Below, piece after piece: positions 52,751 through 62,735 of a stretch of 64,000 nt of DNA. Numbering within the stretch: the stretch's first letter is position 1; each line of letters begins with the position of its first letter. The position numbers were made by a program, and so were the translations under genes. The stretch lies in the NCBI GenBank assembly GCA_934317845.1, contig CAKRES010000004.1:1-64000 (forward strand), given 5' to 3'. The DNA comes from an uncultured Lachnospiraceae bacterium. Lineage in GTDB: Bacteria > Bacillota > Clostridia > Lachnospirales > Lachnospiraceae. A model generated the notes under the pieces. That model did not search any database. It was not told where the DNA came from and worked only from the letters and a program-made list of their open reading frames with translations.

Positions 52751-53662
52751 TTATTTTAATTCCTCTGCAACAACAGCGGCAAGGGCAATGGAATTTACCT
52801 TTGTCTCAAAGTCGTCGGAGCGGGAAGTTAAGATAACTGGTTTTTTTGTTCCGGTTAAAATGTTACCGTTTTTCACAGAAGAACAGTGTACCAGTACTTT
52901 ATATGTGATGTTTCCTGCATGGATATCCGGGAACAGAAGAATATCTGCATCACCAACGATCTTACGACCTTCTGCACCTTTGTGTTTTGCAGCTTCCTTG
53001 TCATAGGCAAGGTCGAATGAGAGAGGACCGTCTACGATACAGTTTTTGATCTTTCCTTCTTCACACATCTTTGTTAACTGCTCAGCCTCTACAGTAACAG
53101 GCATTTTTGGATTTACTACCTCAACAGCAGCGATCGGAGCAACCTTTGGGCACTCAATACCACAAGCGCGCGCAATCTCTACGGTATTCTCGATGATATG
53201 TACCTTTGTTTCCAGATCAGGATAAGGAACAAATGCAACATCGGTTAAGAATAACAGACGGTCGCAGCCTTCAATCTCAAATACACATACATGAGATAAG
53301 GTCTTGTCTGTACGAAGACCAACTTCCTTGTCCAATACACTCTTTAAGAAAGACTTAGTATCGATCAGTCCCTTCATGTACATGTCAGCTTTGCCGTCAT
53401 GAACAAGCTTCACAGCAGTTCTTGCAGCAGCAATCGGATCTTCTTCGTGGATGATCTCGAAATCACTGATATCAATGCCTTTATCAGCAGCAATCTTTTT
53501 GATCTCTGTTTCATTTCCAACTAAGATCGCATCAGCGATGTTTCTGTCTTTGGCAGCGCGTACGGCATCAATTACAGCATCATCTGCGGCATTGGCAACA
53601 GAAAGCTTTTTCAGACTGCAGGAAGCAACCTTTGATAATAAATCGTCAAATGTCTTACTCAT
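52751..53662 (-). CDS. ptb: Phosphate butyryltransferase (Ptb/Pta family)
   Basis: A 303-residue acyltransferase of the phosphate acetyl/butyryltransferase family, with ADMYMKGLIDTKSFLKSVL, DRLLFLTDVAFVPYPDLE and a C-terminal GDADILLFPDIHAGNITYKV plus PVILTSRSDD. It exchanges CoA and phosphate on butyryl- or other short acyl groups, providing acyl phosphate for ATP formation by a butyrate kinase. No kinase gene is in the window. The ATG at 53662 follows GAGGTG; a GTG nine bases upstream lies inside that site. Confidence 0.85.
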   Translation of the reverse strand: MSKTFDDLLSKVASCSLKKLSVANAADDAVIDAVRAAKDRNIADAILVGNETEIKKIAADKGIDISDFEIIHEEDPIAAARTAVKLVHDGKADMYMKGLIDTKSFLKSVLDKEVGLRTDKTLSHVCVFEIEGCDRLLFLTDVAFVPYPDLETKVHIIENTVEIARACGIECPKVAPIAAVEVVNPKMPVTVEAEQLTKMCEEGKIKNCIVDGPLSFDLAYDKEAAKHKGAEGRKIVGDADILLFPDIHAGNITYKVLVHCSSVKNGNILTGTKKPVILTSRSDDFETKVNSIALAAVVAEELK

Positions 53663-53705
53663 TTTTTTCACCTCATTTAATTATGATTAAAATTTTCCAT
53701 TTATT

Positions 53706-53734
53706 ATAGTAGCACTAACATAAGAAAAGGTCAA
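53706..53734 (-). promoter_or_regulatory. Promoter of the ptb transcript
   Basis: On the minus strand TTGACC (53734-53729), a 17-base spacer and TACTAT (53711-53706). It drives ptb and probably the small downstream gene. Confidence 0.65.
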
Positions 53735-53755
53735 GATAAGTTGGATCTGTGTGTA

Positions 53756-54994
53756 TTAGCGGTCAAACATTTTGATACCGTCTTCTTCTCCAAATACTCT
53801 ATATCCGTCAAATTCATGTGCTTCTAGTTTTCCTAAAAACTTGCCGAGCTTTTTCGGGCGGTTGAAAACAGAAACCATATAGTTTTGGCGAAGTGTTTCC
53901 GCTTCTTTTAATGCATTAATATAGTCTTCTTCGTTATAAAAAAGAGCAATGCGTTTTTTTTGTCCCGGAATGGTATATTCCTTTTCCATTAAGATTCCAA
54001 AAATACGCTCAAAACCGATGGAGAATCCAACGGCCGGAATATCCTCATTCAAGAATTTACCGATCAGATTATCATAGCGTCCACCTCCGGCACAGGCTCC
54101 GGAATAACCTTCTGCCTCTACCTCGAAGATGGTTCCGGTATAATATCCCTGACCGCGGACTAAGGATGGAGTAAACACAATATCAAAAGCATTGTCAGAA
54201 GCAGCTTTTACCGTATCCATGATATGCTTGACGTCATTGACGTAGGAAGCATCACATACAGAGGCGATCGTATCGATCGTTAAGCTTCCGCTTTCAAAGA
54301 GGGAGAGGAAACGGCTGATCGCTTCCGGATCAAAGGCAGCATCCTGCATTTCCTTTTTGACACCTTCAAGTCCGATCTTATCTAACTTGTCAAAAATAAT
54401 GGCAAGCTTTTCGTTGTCTTCTTCTGCAAATCCTGCATAAGAAAAGATGCTTTTTAAAATACGTCGATCATTGATCTTTACCGTAAACTGGTCAATACCA
54501 ATGCGCTTTAATGCTTTGGTTGTAGTTAGGATCAGTTCAACCTCGGCATCTGTACTGGCATTTCCGATAATGTCGATATCGCACTGCATAAATTCACGAA
54601 GTCTTCCTTTTTGTGGACGCTCCGCACGGTAAACACGGTCCATCTGTATCACCTTAAATGGTGCCATCAGTTCGTTGCGGTTATTGGCATAGTAACGGGA
54701 GAGGGGAAGGGTCAGATCATAGCGCAGTCCCATATCACAGAGTGATTTTTCATCAGGATCGGAGGATAATGCTTTTGTCAGCTTGTCTCCACGTTTTAAG
54801 ATCTTAAAGATCAGATTTAGATTCTCTCCGCCATCACTCTTATCAAGGTTTTGGGCATCCTCGATGATCGGAGTGGTGATGCGCATAAATCCGGCATCCC
54901 GGTATGTTTCTAAAATGATGTTTTGCAGATAATCCCGCAGTTGTGCTTCCTTTGGCAGATAGTCACGGGTTCCTTTTAATGGTGTTGCTTTCAT
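53756..54994 (-). CDS. hisS: Histidyl-tRNA synthetase
   Basis: The 412-residue class IIA synthetase starts MKATPLKGTRDYLP and carries motif 2 MDRVYRAERPQKGRLREFMQ, the histidine loop VRGQGYYTGTIFE and GGGRYDNLIGKF. It has a short C-terminal anticodon-binding domain (about residues 325-412). It attaches histidine to tRNA-His. No T-box is visible upstream. Confidence 0.85.
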   Translation of the reverse strand: MKATPLKGTRDYLPKEAQLRDYLQNIILETYRDAGFMRITTPIIEDAQNLDKSDGGENLNLIFKILKRGDKLTKALSSDPDEKSLCDMGLRYDLTLPLSRYYANNRNELMAPFKVIQMDRVYRAERPQKGRLREFMQCDIDIIGNASTDAEVELILTTTKALKRIGIDQFTVKINDRRILKSIFSYAGFAEEDNEKLAIIFDKLDKIGLEGVKKEMQDAAFDPEAISRFLSLFESGSLTIDTIASVCDASYVNDVKHIMDTVKAASDNAFDIVFTPSLVRGQGYYTGTIFEVEAEGYSGACAGGGRYDNLIGKFLNEDIPAVGFSIGFERIFGILMEKEYTIPGQKKRIALFYNEEDYINALKEAETLRQNYMVSVFNRPKKLGKFLGKLEAHEFDGYRVFGEEDGIKMFDR

Positions 54995-55179
54995 ATGATA
55001 ATATCTCCTTTAAAATATGTTACTCATCAAAATCATCCTAACCATATCATATTTTTGTGAAAATCTCAAGAAATGCTTCACCAACATCTTTCGATTATGA
55101 TGCTCCTGTGCTATAATATTTATGTATGTGCAGGAAAAGAGAAACGACTGCATAAAAAGAGAAAATAAAGGAGAACATT

Positions 55180-55986
55180 ATGGTTTGTGAAAAATGTGGA
55201 AAAGAGTATGAGGATTCGTTGAAGGCCTGCCCGTTTTGTGCGGAAGAGGAGGATAAAGAGATCCCTATGGAGACAGCAGAGAAACTGGAAGAAGAGGTTG
55301 AAGCATCCAAAGAAGATTTAGAGGCTGCATTAAAGGCAGCAAAGGAAGCAGGGGAAGCGAAGCAAGCAGATCTTGCCAATCAGGAAGAGAAAGAGGAGGA
55401 TGAGATTCCGAAAAGCAAGCTTCCTATGGTGATCGCTATTGTTGTGATTGTTGGTATGCTCGTGATCGCCGGTGTTGTGGTCGCACTTTATTTTGGTGGA
55501 AATCAGACAGCCGGAAAGGAAGCCTTTGCCAAAGTGGTAGAGCAGTATATGAAGGGATATGAAGAAAAGGATGTTAACAAGATCTTAAAAACCTATCCAC
55601 AGTTTATGCAGGATGCACTGTTAAAAGACTCAACAGCAGACAAAATATGGGAAAACATTGAAAGCAGTTTCTCCGAGTCACTTGGGAAGGACTGGAAAGC
55701 AAGTTATAAAATGGGAGAGATAGCCAAAATTTCTTCCAGTGATATTTCTGCTCTGAAATCAGATCTGGAAAGCACATATAGTGTAACGCTGGATTTTACA
55801 AGTGGTTACTGGGTGGCTGCTGATATGACACTTTCCGGAAACGGAGAGTCTAATACAATGCCGCTGTTGTTTGCTGTTGTAAAGGTGGATGATAAGTGGT
55901 CTATTGTATATCAGACTTACAATTCTACCGGGCAGGGCTCGGATGCAGCTACGACTCAGACTACTTCAGAGGCAGCGGGAAAATAA
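55180..55986 (+). CDS. Zinc-ribbon, single-pass membrane protein
   Basis: A 268-residue protein: an N-terminal zinc ribbon CEKCGKEYEDSLKACPFC (residues 3-20), an acidic helical stretch (about 25-78), one membrane helix (about 84-107) and an extracellular domain of about 155 residues with the SNTMPLLFAVVKVDDKWSI pattern of DUF4878/NTF2-like lipoprotein domains. The cytoplasmic ribbon with an outside domain suggests a regulator or envelope-sensing role, but the function is unknown. A TATAAT lies at 55112-55117. Confidence 0.75.
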   Translation: MVCEKCGKEYEDSLKACPFCAEEEDKEIPMETAEKLEEEVEASKEDLEAALKAAKEAGEAKQADLANQEEKEEDEIPKSKLPMVIAIVVIVGMLVIAGVVVALYFGGNQTAGKEAFAKVVEQYMKGYEEKDVNKILKTYPQFMQDALLKDSTADKIWENIESSFSESLGKDWKASYKMGEIAKISSSDISALKSDLESTYSVTLDFTSGYWVAADMTLSGNGESNTMPLLFAVVKVDDKWSIVYQTYNSTGQGSDAATTQTTSEAAGK

Positions 55987-56028
55987 TTACACAACAAAAA
56001 GATGGCGACAGCATAGGAGGTGTTGGTT

Positions 56029-56949
56029 ATGAAGATGATCCGAATTGGAAAAAACATGGAGAAGGATCCGGCAGTTGTGGTTGGAATGATGCGTTTTTCC
56101 AGCTTGAACAAAGAGGAGGCAGAACATTATGTGATGCACGCGGTAGAGCGTGGAGCGAATTATTTTGACCATGCAGATATTTATGATGCAGGAGCATGTG
56201 AAGCGTTATTTGGTGAGGTTTTAAAGCAGCATGCATCGCTCAGGGAACAGCTTGTGATACAGAGCAAATGCGGGATCGTTCCGGGAAAAATGTATGATCT
56301 GTCCAGAGAACACATTGTGGCTTCGGTAGATGCCAGCTTGAAGCGGCTTCATACGGAATATCTGGATTATCTGATCCTGCATCGGCCAGATGCACTGATG
56401 GATCCGGAAGAAATCGCATATACAATGGATTATCTTGTGAAACAGGGAAAAGTAGCAAAATTTGGCGTGTCTAATATGAATCCGATGCAGTTAGAGCTGT
56501 TGCTTCGCTATGTGAGACAGCCGATTTCGATCAATCAGCTGCAGTTAAGTCTCCCACATTCCAATATGATCGCAGCTGGACTGGAAAACAATATGACTTC
56601 GGAGGGGGCTATTAACCGGGATGGTTATGTACTGGATTACTGTCGTGTACACAATATCACGGTACAGGCATGGAGCCCGTTCCAGTATGGACAGATTGAA
56701 GGCTGTTTTATTGATAATCCGAAATTTGAAGCATTGAATGAAGTAATGGCAGCACTGGCAAAACGTTATGATACGTCGAAGACAGCAATTGCGGCAGCGT
56801 GGATCTTCCGTCATCCGGCCAATATGCAGTTGGTAGCCGGCACAACGAAAGAGGATCGGCTGGATGAGATCATAGCGGCTTCCAGATTGAAACTGAAAAG
56901 AGAAGAATGGTATGCTCTTTATATGGCAGCCGGTCATATTCTTCCTTAA
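56029..56949 (+). CDS. Aldo/keto reductase
   Basis: A 306-residue oxidoreductase of the aldo/keto reductase superfamily: catalytic pattern with FDHADIYDAG (Asp and Tyr), IQSKCGIVPGK (Lys), LILHRPDALMD (His) and a C-terminal VAGTTKEDRLDEI NADPH-binding segment. It reduces a carbonyl group of unknown substrate. ATG 56029 follows AGGAGGTGTTG. It lies 21 bases before a HAD phosphatase gene and may be co-transcribed with it. Confidence 0.88.
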   Translation: MKMIRIGKNMEKDPAVVVGMMRFSSLNKEEAEHYVMHAVERGANYFDHADIYDAGACEALFGEVLKQHASLREQLVIQSKCGIVPGKMYDLSREHIVASVDASLKRLHTEYLDYLILHRPDALMDPEEIAYTMDYLVKQGKVAKFGVSNMNPMQLELLLRYVRQPISINQLQLSLPHSNMIAAGLENNMTSEGAINRDGYVLDYCRVHNITVQAWSPFQYGQIEGCFIDNPKFEALNEVMAALAKRYDTSKTAIAAAWIFRHPANMQLVAGTTKEDRLDEIIAASRLKLKREEWYALYMAAGHILP

Positions 56950-56970
56950 GTTGAAAGGAGCAATACACAG

Positions 56971-57792
56971 ATGAAACAAAAGATAATACTGCTTGACATT
57001 GATGGTACGATTTATGATCAGAAGGGACATATCCCGGATAGTACCAGACAGGCAATAAAAAAAGCAAAACAAAAAGGACATACAATACTGCTTTGTACCG
57101 GACGGTCCAAAGGAGAGATTCCGGATGAGATATGGGAGCTTGATCTGGATGGGATGATCGGTTCTGCAGGTGCGTATATTTTATATCAGGGCAAAACACT
57201 GTATCATCGTCCGATGGAACAGGAAAGCTGTGACAGACTATTTTCCTATCTGGAGGAACGAAATATTTCTTATGTTGCGGAAACAAATGAAGCAATCTAC
57301 GGAAATGAGGCAGGCATGAAATATGTGCAGGCGATCATTGATGAAAGGTTGAAATTGAATCCGAAGCTTGCACCTGATTTTCTAGGGAAAATGGTGATAA
57401 TTGATACTTGTCGTGGATTGTCCGGTGTTAATAAAGTGTTGTATTTTGATGCCCCATATCGATTTGATGTGTTGCAGCAGGATTTGGGAGCACATTATCA
57501 TATTGTACCAAATTCTATTATCATGTCGGAAACGAGCAGTGGTGAGGTGTCAGAACTTGGTATGACAAAGGCAAAAGGAATTCTGACATTTTTATCCTTA
57601 ACAGGAAGAGATCTTTTTGATACGATCGCATTTGGGGACGGGATCAATGATATGGAAATGATTCAAACGGCACACATTGGAGTTGCCATGGGAAATGCTG
57701 TGGAGGAACTTAAGGAAGTGGCAGATGCAGTGACGAAAGATGTTGCTGACGATGGAATTTATGCCGGATTTGAACAGTTTGATTTACTATAA
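56971..57792 (+). CDS. Cof-type HAD-superfamily phosphatase
   Basis: A 273-residue protein with motif I LLDIDGTIYDQ, motif II CTGRSKGE and motif IV FGDGINDMEMI, and a cap domain between (about residues 80-190). This family dephosphorylates sugar phosphates, FMN or similar small molecules; the substrate is not evident. It is followed 18 bases later by the alarmone synthetase gene. Confidence 0.85.
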   Translation: MKQKIILLDIDGTIYDQKGHIPDSTRQAIKKAKQKGHTILLCTGRSKGEIPDEIWELDLDGMIGSAGAYILYQGKTLYHRPMEQESCDRLFSYLEERNISYVAETNEAIYGNEAGMKYVQAIIDERLKLNPKLAPDFLGKMVIIDTCRGLSGVNKVLYFDAPYRFDVLQQDLGAHYHIVPNSIIMSETSSGEVSELGMTKAKGILTFLSLTGRDLFDTIAFGDGINDMEMIQTAHIGVAMGNAVEELKEVADAVTKDVADDGIYAGFEQFDLL

Positions 57793-57809
57793 CAAAGAAG
57801 TGAGTAAAA

Positions 57810-58556
57810 ATGGAAAACGAAAATAAAAAGGAATTACTCCCGGTCAGCAAGATGCGGGACGAGGATCAGAATGAATATTTTCTTGCGTCTCTGCTTGATC
57901 CAAAGCAGCAGGGAAATGTAAAATACATGCAGAAATTCGATCAGCTGATGATGATGTATAATTGTGCGATACGTGAGATCAGAACAAAGCTGGAAGTGTT
58001 AAATGACGATCTTGGTGCGCGTTATGAACGAAATCCGATCGAGCACATCAATGCCCGGATCAAATCACCAGAGAGTATTGCAAAAAAATTAAAAAATAAA
58101 AATCTGCCGATCTGTTCGGATTCCATTCCAAATAATCTAAACGACGTAGCTGGTATTCGTGTGATCTGTTCTTTTATTGATGATATTTATACGATTGCCG
58201 GAATGTTGATCCGTCAGGATGATGTCCGGCTTGTAAAAATGAAAGATTACATTGAGCATCCCAAACCAAATGGATATCGCAGCCTGCATTTAATTTTGGA
58301 GGTTCCGGTGTTTTTTGCTGACGTGACAAGACCGATGCGGGTGGAGGTACAGATCCGGACGATCGCCATGGATTTCTGGGCAAGTCTTGACCATCATCTT
58401 CGTTATAAAAAAAATGTGAAAGATGCACAGGAAATAGAGAATGAGCTGCGTCGTTGTGCAGACGTGATCTCCAAAACCGATGAAGACATGTTAAAGATCA
58501 GAAAGAGGATTTTTTCCGATGAAGCAGCAAGATCAGAAAATCATAGTTTTTGGTAA
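57810..58556 (+). CDS. Small alarmone synthetase (RelQ/RelP-type)
   Basis: A 248-residue single-domain (p)ppGpp synthetase without a hydrolase domain. Visible motifs are NPIEHINARIKSPES, DVAGIRVICSFIDDIYTIA, HPKPNGYRSLHLIL and the catalytic VEVQIRTIAMDFWASLDHH. It makes the stringent-response alarmone from ATP and GDP/GTP. Its C-terminal helices resemble the tetramerisation tail of RelQ. Confidence 0.87.
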   Translation: MENENKKELLPVSKMRDEDQNEYFLASLLDPKQQGNVKYMQKFDQLMMMYNCAIREIRTKLEVLNDDLGARYERNPIEHINARIKSPESIAKKLKNKNLPICSDSIPNNLNDVAGIRVICSFIDDIYTIAGMLIRQDDVRLVKMKDYIEHPKPNGYRSLHLILEVPVFFADVTRPMRVEVQIRTIAMDFWASLDHHLRYKKNVKDAQEIENELRRCADVISKTDEDMLKIRKRIFSDEAARSENHSFW

Positions 58557-58582
58557 AATAGCAGGAGTGAGGAAGCAGTAAG

Positions 58583-61090
58583 ATGAATCAGTTCTTACAA
58601 CGGGGCAATGATCCCGCCACAATGAGCCAGAGCGAAAAGGCGCGGCAGCATGTGTTTCAACAACCGAAGAAAGAACAGCAACGTAAGACTGGTGATGGTG
58701 TAAGTGCCATAGCAGTCTTTCTTGTGTGTGTGCAGGCAGTGCTGCTGATCTTTGTTTCCATGCATAAAGTGATCGGTATGGATGATAGCTTTTACCGGGT
58801 GTCCGGGACAAGCTTTTTATTGCTTCGTCTGATGGCGGTCTTATTATTGTTACTGCTTCCATTTTTAATGACATTTCAACAGTGGGCGCATCATACGGTG
58901 CTTGTGATAGAAGTATTGCTCACTGTAGTGGTGCTTTTAGGTGCAAATGGTGGCTTCCCGGCAACAAAAAGCCAGTGGGCTGTGATCCTATGCGGAATGG
59001 GTGCACTGCTCCTGTTGCTGATAAAACAGAAGGTATTTGATGCCGTGCCGTATTATCGTTTCTCCATGGGAACGATCGTTGGTACATGTTTGTTTTTGCT
59101 TACTCAGTGGGGCAATGCTGCGCTGACGCTGCATTTGTTGTATGAACAGATGGGCCATCGGGTGACCTGTGCGAAATGTCTGCTTCGTGTAATCGGAATG
59201 ATGGGACCGGGAGGACGTTATGTTTCAGAGCATGGTATAAATGCAGTGCCAATGCTGGAGGGGCAGATTACAGTGTACATGATCGTATTTTTATGGGGTG
59301 TGCTGTTTGCAGCGCTTTTGACCTGCGGATATCTTTATTTTGTATGTCCGTCCGGCAAGTCTGAATTTTTTGAATTGGTGGGCTTTGCTGTGGTAACGGT
59401 TGTTTCCTTATTAACCGGTTGGAGTAAGAAACGGAAAGAAGAGGAAGCGTTGACGGCAGCCGGTGAGGAGACAGAAGCGGAAGCAGAAACAGAAAGTACA
59501 GAGGACGAGCAGCCAGAGGCGGAAGCACAAGAGGAAACTGTTGAAAGTGAATCAGCGGAAGTATCCGAGACACAAAAAGATATTGCAGAAGAAGCTACCG
59601 AACCGGAAGAACAGATAGAAGAAGTTGAGTTGGAAGTGACTGCTGAGTCCAAACCAGAAGAAACAGCGGAAACGGAACCAGAAGTAACTGAGTCACAAGA
59701 AACGGTTGTAGAAGCTGCCGAACCGGAAGAAACAACAGAGAAGTCCGAGCCGGAAGCAGCAGAAGAAACAGAAAGTACAGAGACCGAGCAGCCAGAGACG
59801 GAAGTAGAAGAGGAAACTGTTGAGAGTGAATCAGCGGAAGTAGAAAGCGAAAACGACGAACCAGAAGAAATAGAAGAATCCACTGAAAACGAATCGGTAG
59901 AGGAAAAAGACGAATCTACGGAAAGTGAGCTGGTAGAGGAAGAACCGGAAGTATCTGAGTCACAAGAAGATATTGCAGAAGAAGCTACCGAACCGGAAGA
60001 ACAGATAGAAGAAGTTGAGCTGGAAGTGACTGCTGAGTCAAAACCAGAAGAAACAACGGAAGCGGAACCAGAAGCACAAGAGCAAACTGTGGAATCCGAG
60101 CCGGAGCCGGAACCGGAGATCCGTCAGGGGCTTGCTTCCTGTGTAGCAGATTACGCAAAGAATTTTGCTTCTTACATGGCTCTTGATCCGGGCGGTCATA
60201 TCTTTGAAGGAACTGCCAGAGAGGGCTATATCCCATATCGCATCATAGGAAAAGAAGCTGTGATCAGTGGTGGTCCGATTTGTAAGGATTCCAATGTGGC
60301 ATCTCTGTTTGCGGAATTTGAGGATTTTTGTTATCGGAAAAAGATCAGTATGACATTTGTAAATGTCAGCAAGGAGCAGGCTGAACTGCTTATGCCGTAT
60401 GGAGTAGAACGGATTCATTGCGGTGCAGAGCCAAGGTTTACTTTAGAGAACTATAAATTGCGTACAGATGCACAAAAGAACAGACAACGGGAACAGATCC
60501 GGAAAAAATATGGCGTTGTCATTCAGGAATACCGGTATTATGAGCATCGTGATCCGGAATTGGAATATCAGATGTCTGCCTTAAATGATGATTGGCTGGA
60601 CAGCCGGAATGGAGAGAATTTTACCATTTACAAGCGGCGGCAGAGAGATGCTTTTCTGCCACAGGCATTATCCTTTGAAAATGAAAAGCAGCGGCGGTAT
60701 TATTATGCCTGCAATGAAAAAGAGGAATTAGTAGGTTTGATCGGCTTCTGTCCGGTGCGCTCACAGAATGGCTATTCCTGTGAGATCGGCCGGAAACGGG
60801 AAGGGCAGATCAAAAATCTGATGGAGCTGATCATGCACGAAGCATTTGCCTCTTTGAAAGAAGAGGGAGCAAAGTGGGCGAGCATGGGACTGATGCCGGA
60901 GAGTGACATCGAAGGATCCGTGCGTCAGAAACGCTGGCTGTCATTTATTTATCGTTACTATGAAAGTATTTATGCATGTCGTGACATCAAACAGGCATAT
61001 CCAAAGTACAAGCCGACCAGTTGGGAGGAAATGTATATTGTAACGAGAGAATATCAGGAAATCAAAAAAGAAAAACAAGAAACAAAATAG
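58583..61090 (+). CDS. Membrane protein with acidic repeats and C-terminal DUF2156 (MprF-like) domain
   Basis: An 835-residue protein. Residues about 35-290 contain six or seven hydrophobic helices. Residues about 295-510 are extremely Glu-rich with repeated EPEE, ESE and EVTAES units. The C-terminal 325 residues form a GNAT-like DUF2156 domain (ALDPGGHIFEGTAREGYIPY, CEIGRKREGQIKNLMELIM, WASMGLMPESD), the catalytic fold of phosphatidylglycerol lysyltransferases such as MprF. It may modify membrane lipids or resemble a lysyl/alanyl transferase, but the large acidic linker is unusual. It follows the alarmone synthetase gene by 26 bases. Confidence 0.75.
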   Translation: MNQFLQRGNDPATMSQSEKARQHVFQQPKKEQQRKTGDGVSAIAVFLVCVQAVLLIFVSMHKVIGMDDSFYRVSGTSFLLLRLMAVLLLLLLPFLMTFQQWAHHTVLVIEVLLTVVVLLGANGGFPATKSQWAVILCGMGALLLLLIKQKVFDAVPYYRFSMGTIVGTCLFLLTQWGNAALTLHLLYEQMGHRVTCAKCLLRVIGMMGPGGRYVSEHGINAVPMLEGQITVYMIVFLWGVLFAALLTCGYLYFVCPSGKSEFFELVGFAVVTVVSLLTGWSKKRKEEEALTAAGEETEAEAETESTEDEQPEAEAQEETVESESAEVSETQKDIAEEATEPEEQIEEVELEVTAESKPEETAETEPEVTESQETVVEAAEPEETTEKSEPEAAEETESTETEQPETEVEEETVESESAEVESENDEPEEIEESTENESVEEKDESTESELVEEEPEVSESQEDIAEEATEPEEQIEEVELEVTAESKPEETTEAEPEAQEQTVESEPEPEPEIRQGLASCVADYAKNFASYMALDPGGHIFEGTAREGYIPYRIIGKEAVISGGPICKDSNVASLFAEFEDFCYRKKISMTFVNVSKEQAELLMPYGVERIHCGAEPRFTLENYKLRTDAQKNRQREQIRKKYGVVIQEYRYYEHRDPELEYQMSALNDDWLDSRNGENFTIYKRRQRDAFLPQALSFENEKQRRYYYACNEKEELVGLIGFCPVRSQNGYSCEIGRKREGQIKNLMELIMHEAFASLKEEGAKWASMGLMPESDIEGSVRQKRWLSFIYRYYESIYACRDIKQAYPKYKPTSWEEMYIVTREYQEIKKEKQETK
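59489..60054 (+). repeat. Duplicated repeats in the acidic linker
   Basis: Two pairs of direct repeats lie in this stretch. A 75-base unit starting ACAGAAAGTACAGAG occurs at 59489-59563 and 59768-59842. An 86-base unit starting GATATTGCAGAAG occurs at 59579-59664 and 59969-60054, with two or three differences. They encode the Glu-rich linker and could change its length by recombination. Confidence 0.8.
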
Positions 61091-61108
61091 AAAGGACTAA
61101 GAAGTATT

Positions 61109-62701
61109 ATGTCAGAGTGGAAAAAGGAAATTGAACGCAGAAGAACATTTGCTATTATCTCGCATCCGGATGCCGGAAAAACAACGCTTACTGAGAAATT
61201 CCTGCTTTATGGAGGAGCAATCAATACGGCAGGTTCGGTAAAAGGGAAAGCCAATTCCAAATATGCTGTGTCAGACTGGATGGACATTGAAAAGGAGAGA
61301 GGTATTTCTGTTACGTCCTCTGTGTTGCAGTTTAATTATGATGATTACTGCATCAACATTCTGGATACACCGGGACATCAGGACTTCTCAGAGGATACGT
61401 ACCGTACGTTGATGGCAGCAGATTCCGCCGTCATGGTGATCGATGCTTCCAAAGGTGTGGAGGCACAGACGATCAAGCTGTTCAAGGTTTGTACAATGCG
61501 TCATATTCCGATCTTTACGTTTATCAACAAAATGGATCGGGAGGCAAAGGACTCCTTTGAACTGTTGGATGATATTGAAACTGTACTCGGGATCCAGACT
61601 TGTCCGATCAACTGGCCGATTGGTTCCGGTAAACGTTTTAAAGGTATTTATGACAGAGAAAGTAAACAGGTTTCCATGTTCCAGTCGGTATCGACCGGTG
61701 GAGCCAAATCCGCAAAAGAAACAGATTATGATGTAAATGATCCAGAACTGATGGAGCAGGTGGGATCGGATCTTTATGAGCAGTTGACGGAAGAGGTAGA
61801 GCTTCTGGATGGGGCAAGTGAAGCACTTGATATGGAAAAAGTCAGCAAGGGAGAATTGTCTCCGGTATTTTTCGGATCTGCCTTGACGACATTTGGTGTC
61901 GAGGCATTCTTGAAATACTTTTTGAAAATGACTAGCTCCCCACTTCCGAGAATGAGCAATGAGGGCATGATCGATCCGATGGAAGAACCATTCTCTGCTT
62001 TTGTTTTTAAGATCCAGGCCAACATGAATAAAGCACATCGTGATCGTATTGCATTTATGCGTATCTGTTCCGGAAAGTTTGAAGCCGGAAAAGAAGTGTA
62101 TCATGTGCAGAGTGGAAGAAAATTGAAGCTTTCCCAGCCACAGCAGCTGATGGCGCAGGATCGTAAGGTGGTAGACGAAGCCTATGCGGGGGATGTGATC
62201 GGTGTTTTTGATCCGGAGCTGTTTTCCATTGGAGATACGATTTGTACACCGGGAAAGAAATATGAATATGAAGGAATCCCGACTTTTGCACCGGAGCATT
62301 TCTGCCGCTTGGTACAGTTAAATTCCATGAAGCGCAAGCAGTTTATGAAAGGGGTAACACAGATCGCGCAGGAGGGTGCGATCCAGTTGTTCCAGGATTA
62401 TCAGCTTGGCATGTCAGAGATCATAGCAGGTGTAGTTGGTACATTGCAGTTTGATGTATTAAAATATCGTCTGGAAAATGAGTATGGCTGTGAGGTGCGT
62501 CTGGAACCTCTTTCCTACGGCTTTATCCGCTGGGTGAAAGATCCAACGACAGACTTAAATTCCCTGAAACGACTGAATGATGTGAAAAAGGTGAAAGATA
62601 TGAAGGGCAATCCGCTGCTTTTATTTAACAACGAGTGGATCATCAATATGGTGCTGGAAAATAATGAAGGTCTGGAACTGGTAGACTTTAAGAAAAATTA
62701 G
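61109..62701 (+). CDS. prfC: Peptide chain release factor 3
   Basis: A 530-residue GTPase of the RF3 family: P-loop AIISHPDAGKTTLTEK, NSKYAVSDWMDIEKERGISV (switch I), DTPGHQDFSEDTYRTL and NKMDRE. The C-terminal RF3 domain includes QFDVLKYRLENEYG and LEPLSYGFIRWV. It recycles RF1/RF2 from ribosomes after termination. Confidence 0.94.
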   Translation: MSEWKKEIERRRTFAIISHPDAGKTTLTEKFLLYGGAINTAGSVKGKANSKYAVSDWMDIEKERGISVTSSVLQFNYDDYCINILDTPGHQDFSEDTYRTLMAADSAVMVIDASKGVEAQTIKLFKVCTMRHIPIFTFINKMDREAKDSFELLDDIETVLGIQTCPINWPIGSGKRFKGIYDRESKQVSMFQSVSTGGAKSAKETDYDVNDPELMEQVGSDLYEQLTEEVELLDGASEALDMEKVSKGELSPVFFGSALTTFGVEAFLKYFLKMTSSPLPRMSNEGMIDPMEEPFSAFVFKIQANMNKAHRDRIAFMRICSGKFEAGKEVYHVQSGRKLKLSQPQQLMAQDRKVVDEAYAGDVIGVFDPELFSIGDTICTPGKKYEYEGIPTFAPEHFCRLVQLNSMKRKQFMKGVTQIAQEGAIQLFQDYQLGMSEIIAGVVGTLQFDVLKYRLENEYGCEVRLEPLSYGFIRWVKDPTTDLNSLKRLNDVKKVKDMKGNPLLLFNNEWIINMVLENNEGLELVDFKKN

Positions 62702-62735
62702 TAATATCTGCTGGTGGAAATGCTTTGGAATATGT

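Noticed and set aside
54995..55179. T-box leader upstream of hisS
   Set aside because: No T-box sequence or specifier-loop structure could be found in the minus-strand leader.
59335..59883. Serine-rich antisense frame over the acidic linker
   Set aside because: The composition is the direct reflection of Glu-rich codons on the other strand; no start signals.
61388..62299. Open frame of 303 codons antisense to prfC
   Set aside because: It is a shadow of the RF3 coding frame; the sense gene is unmistakable and the antisense product has no family features.
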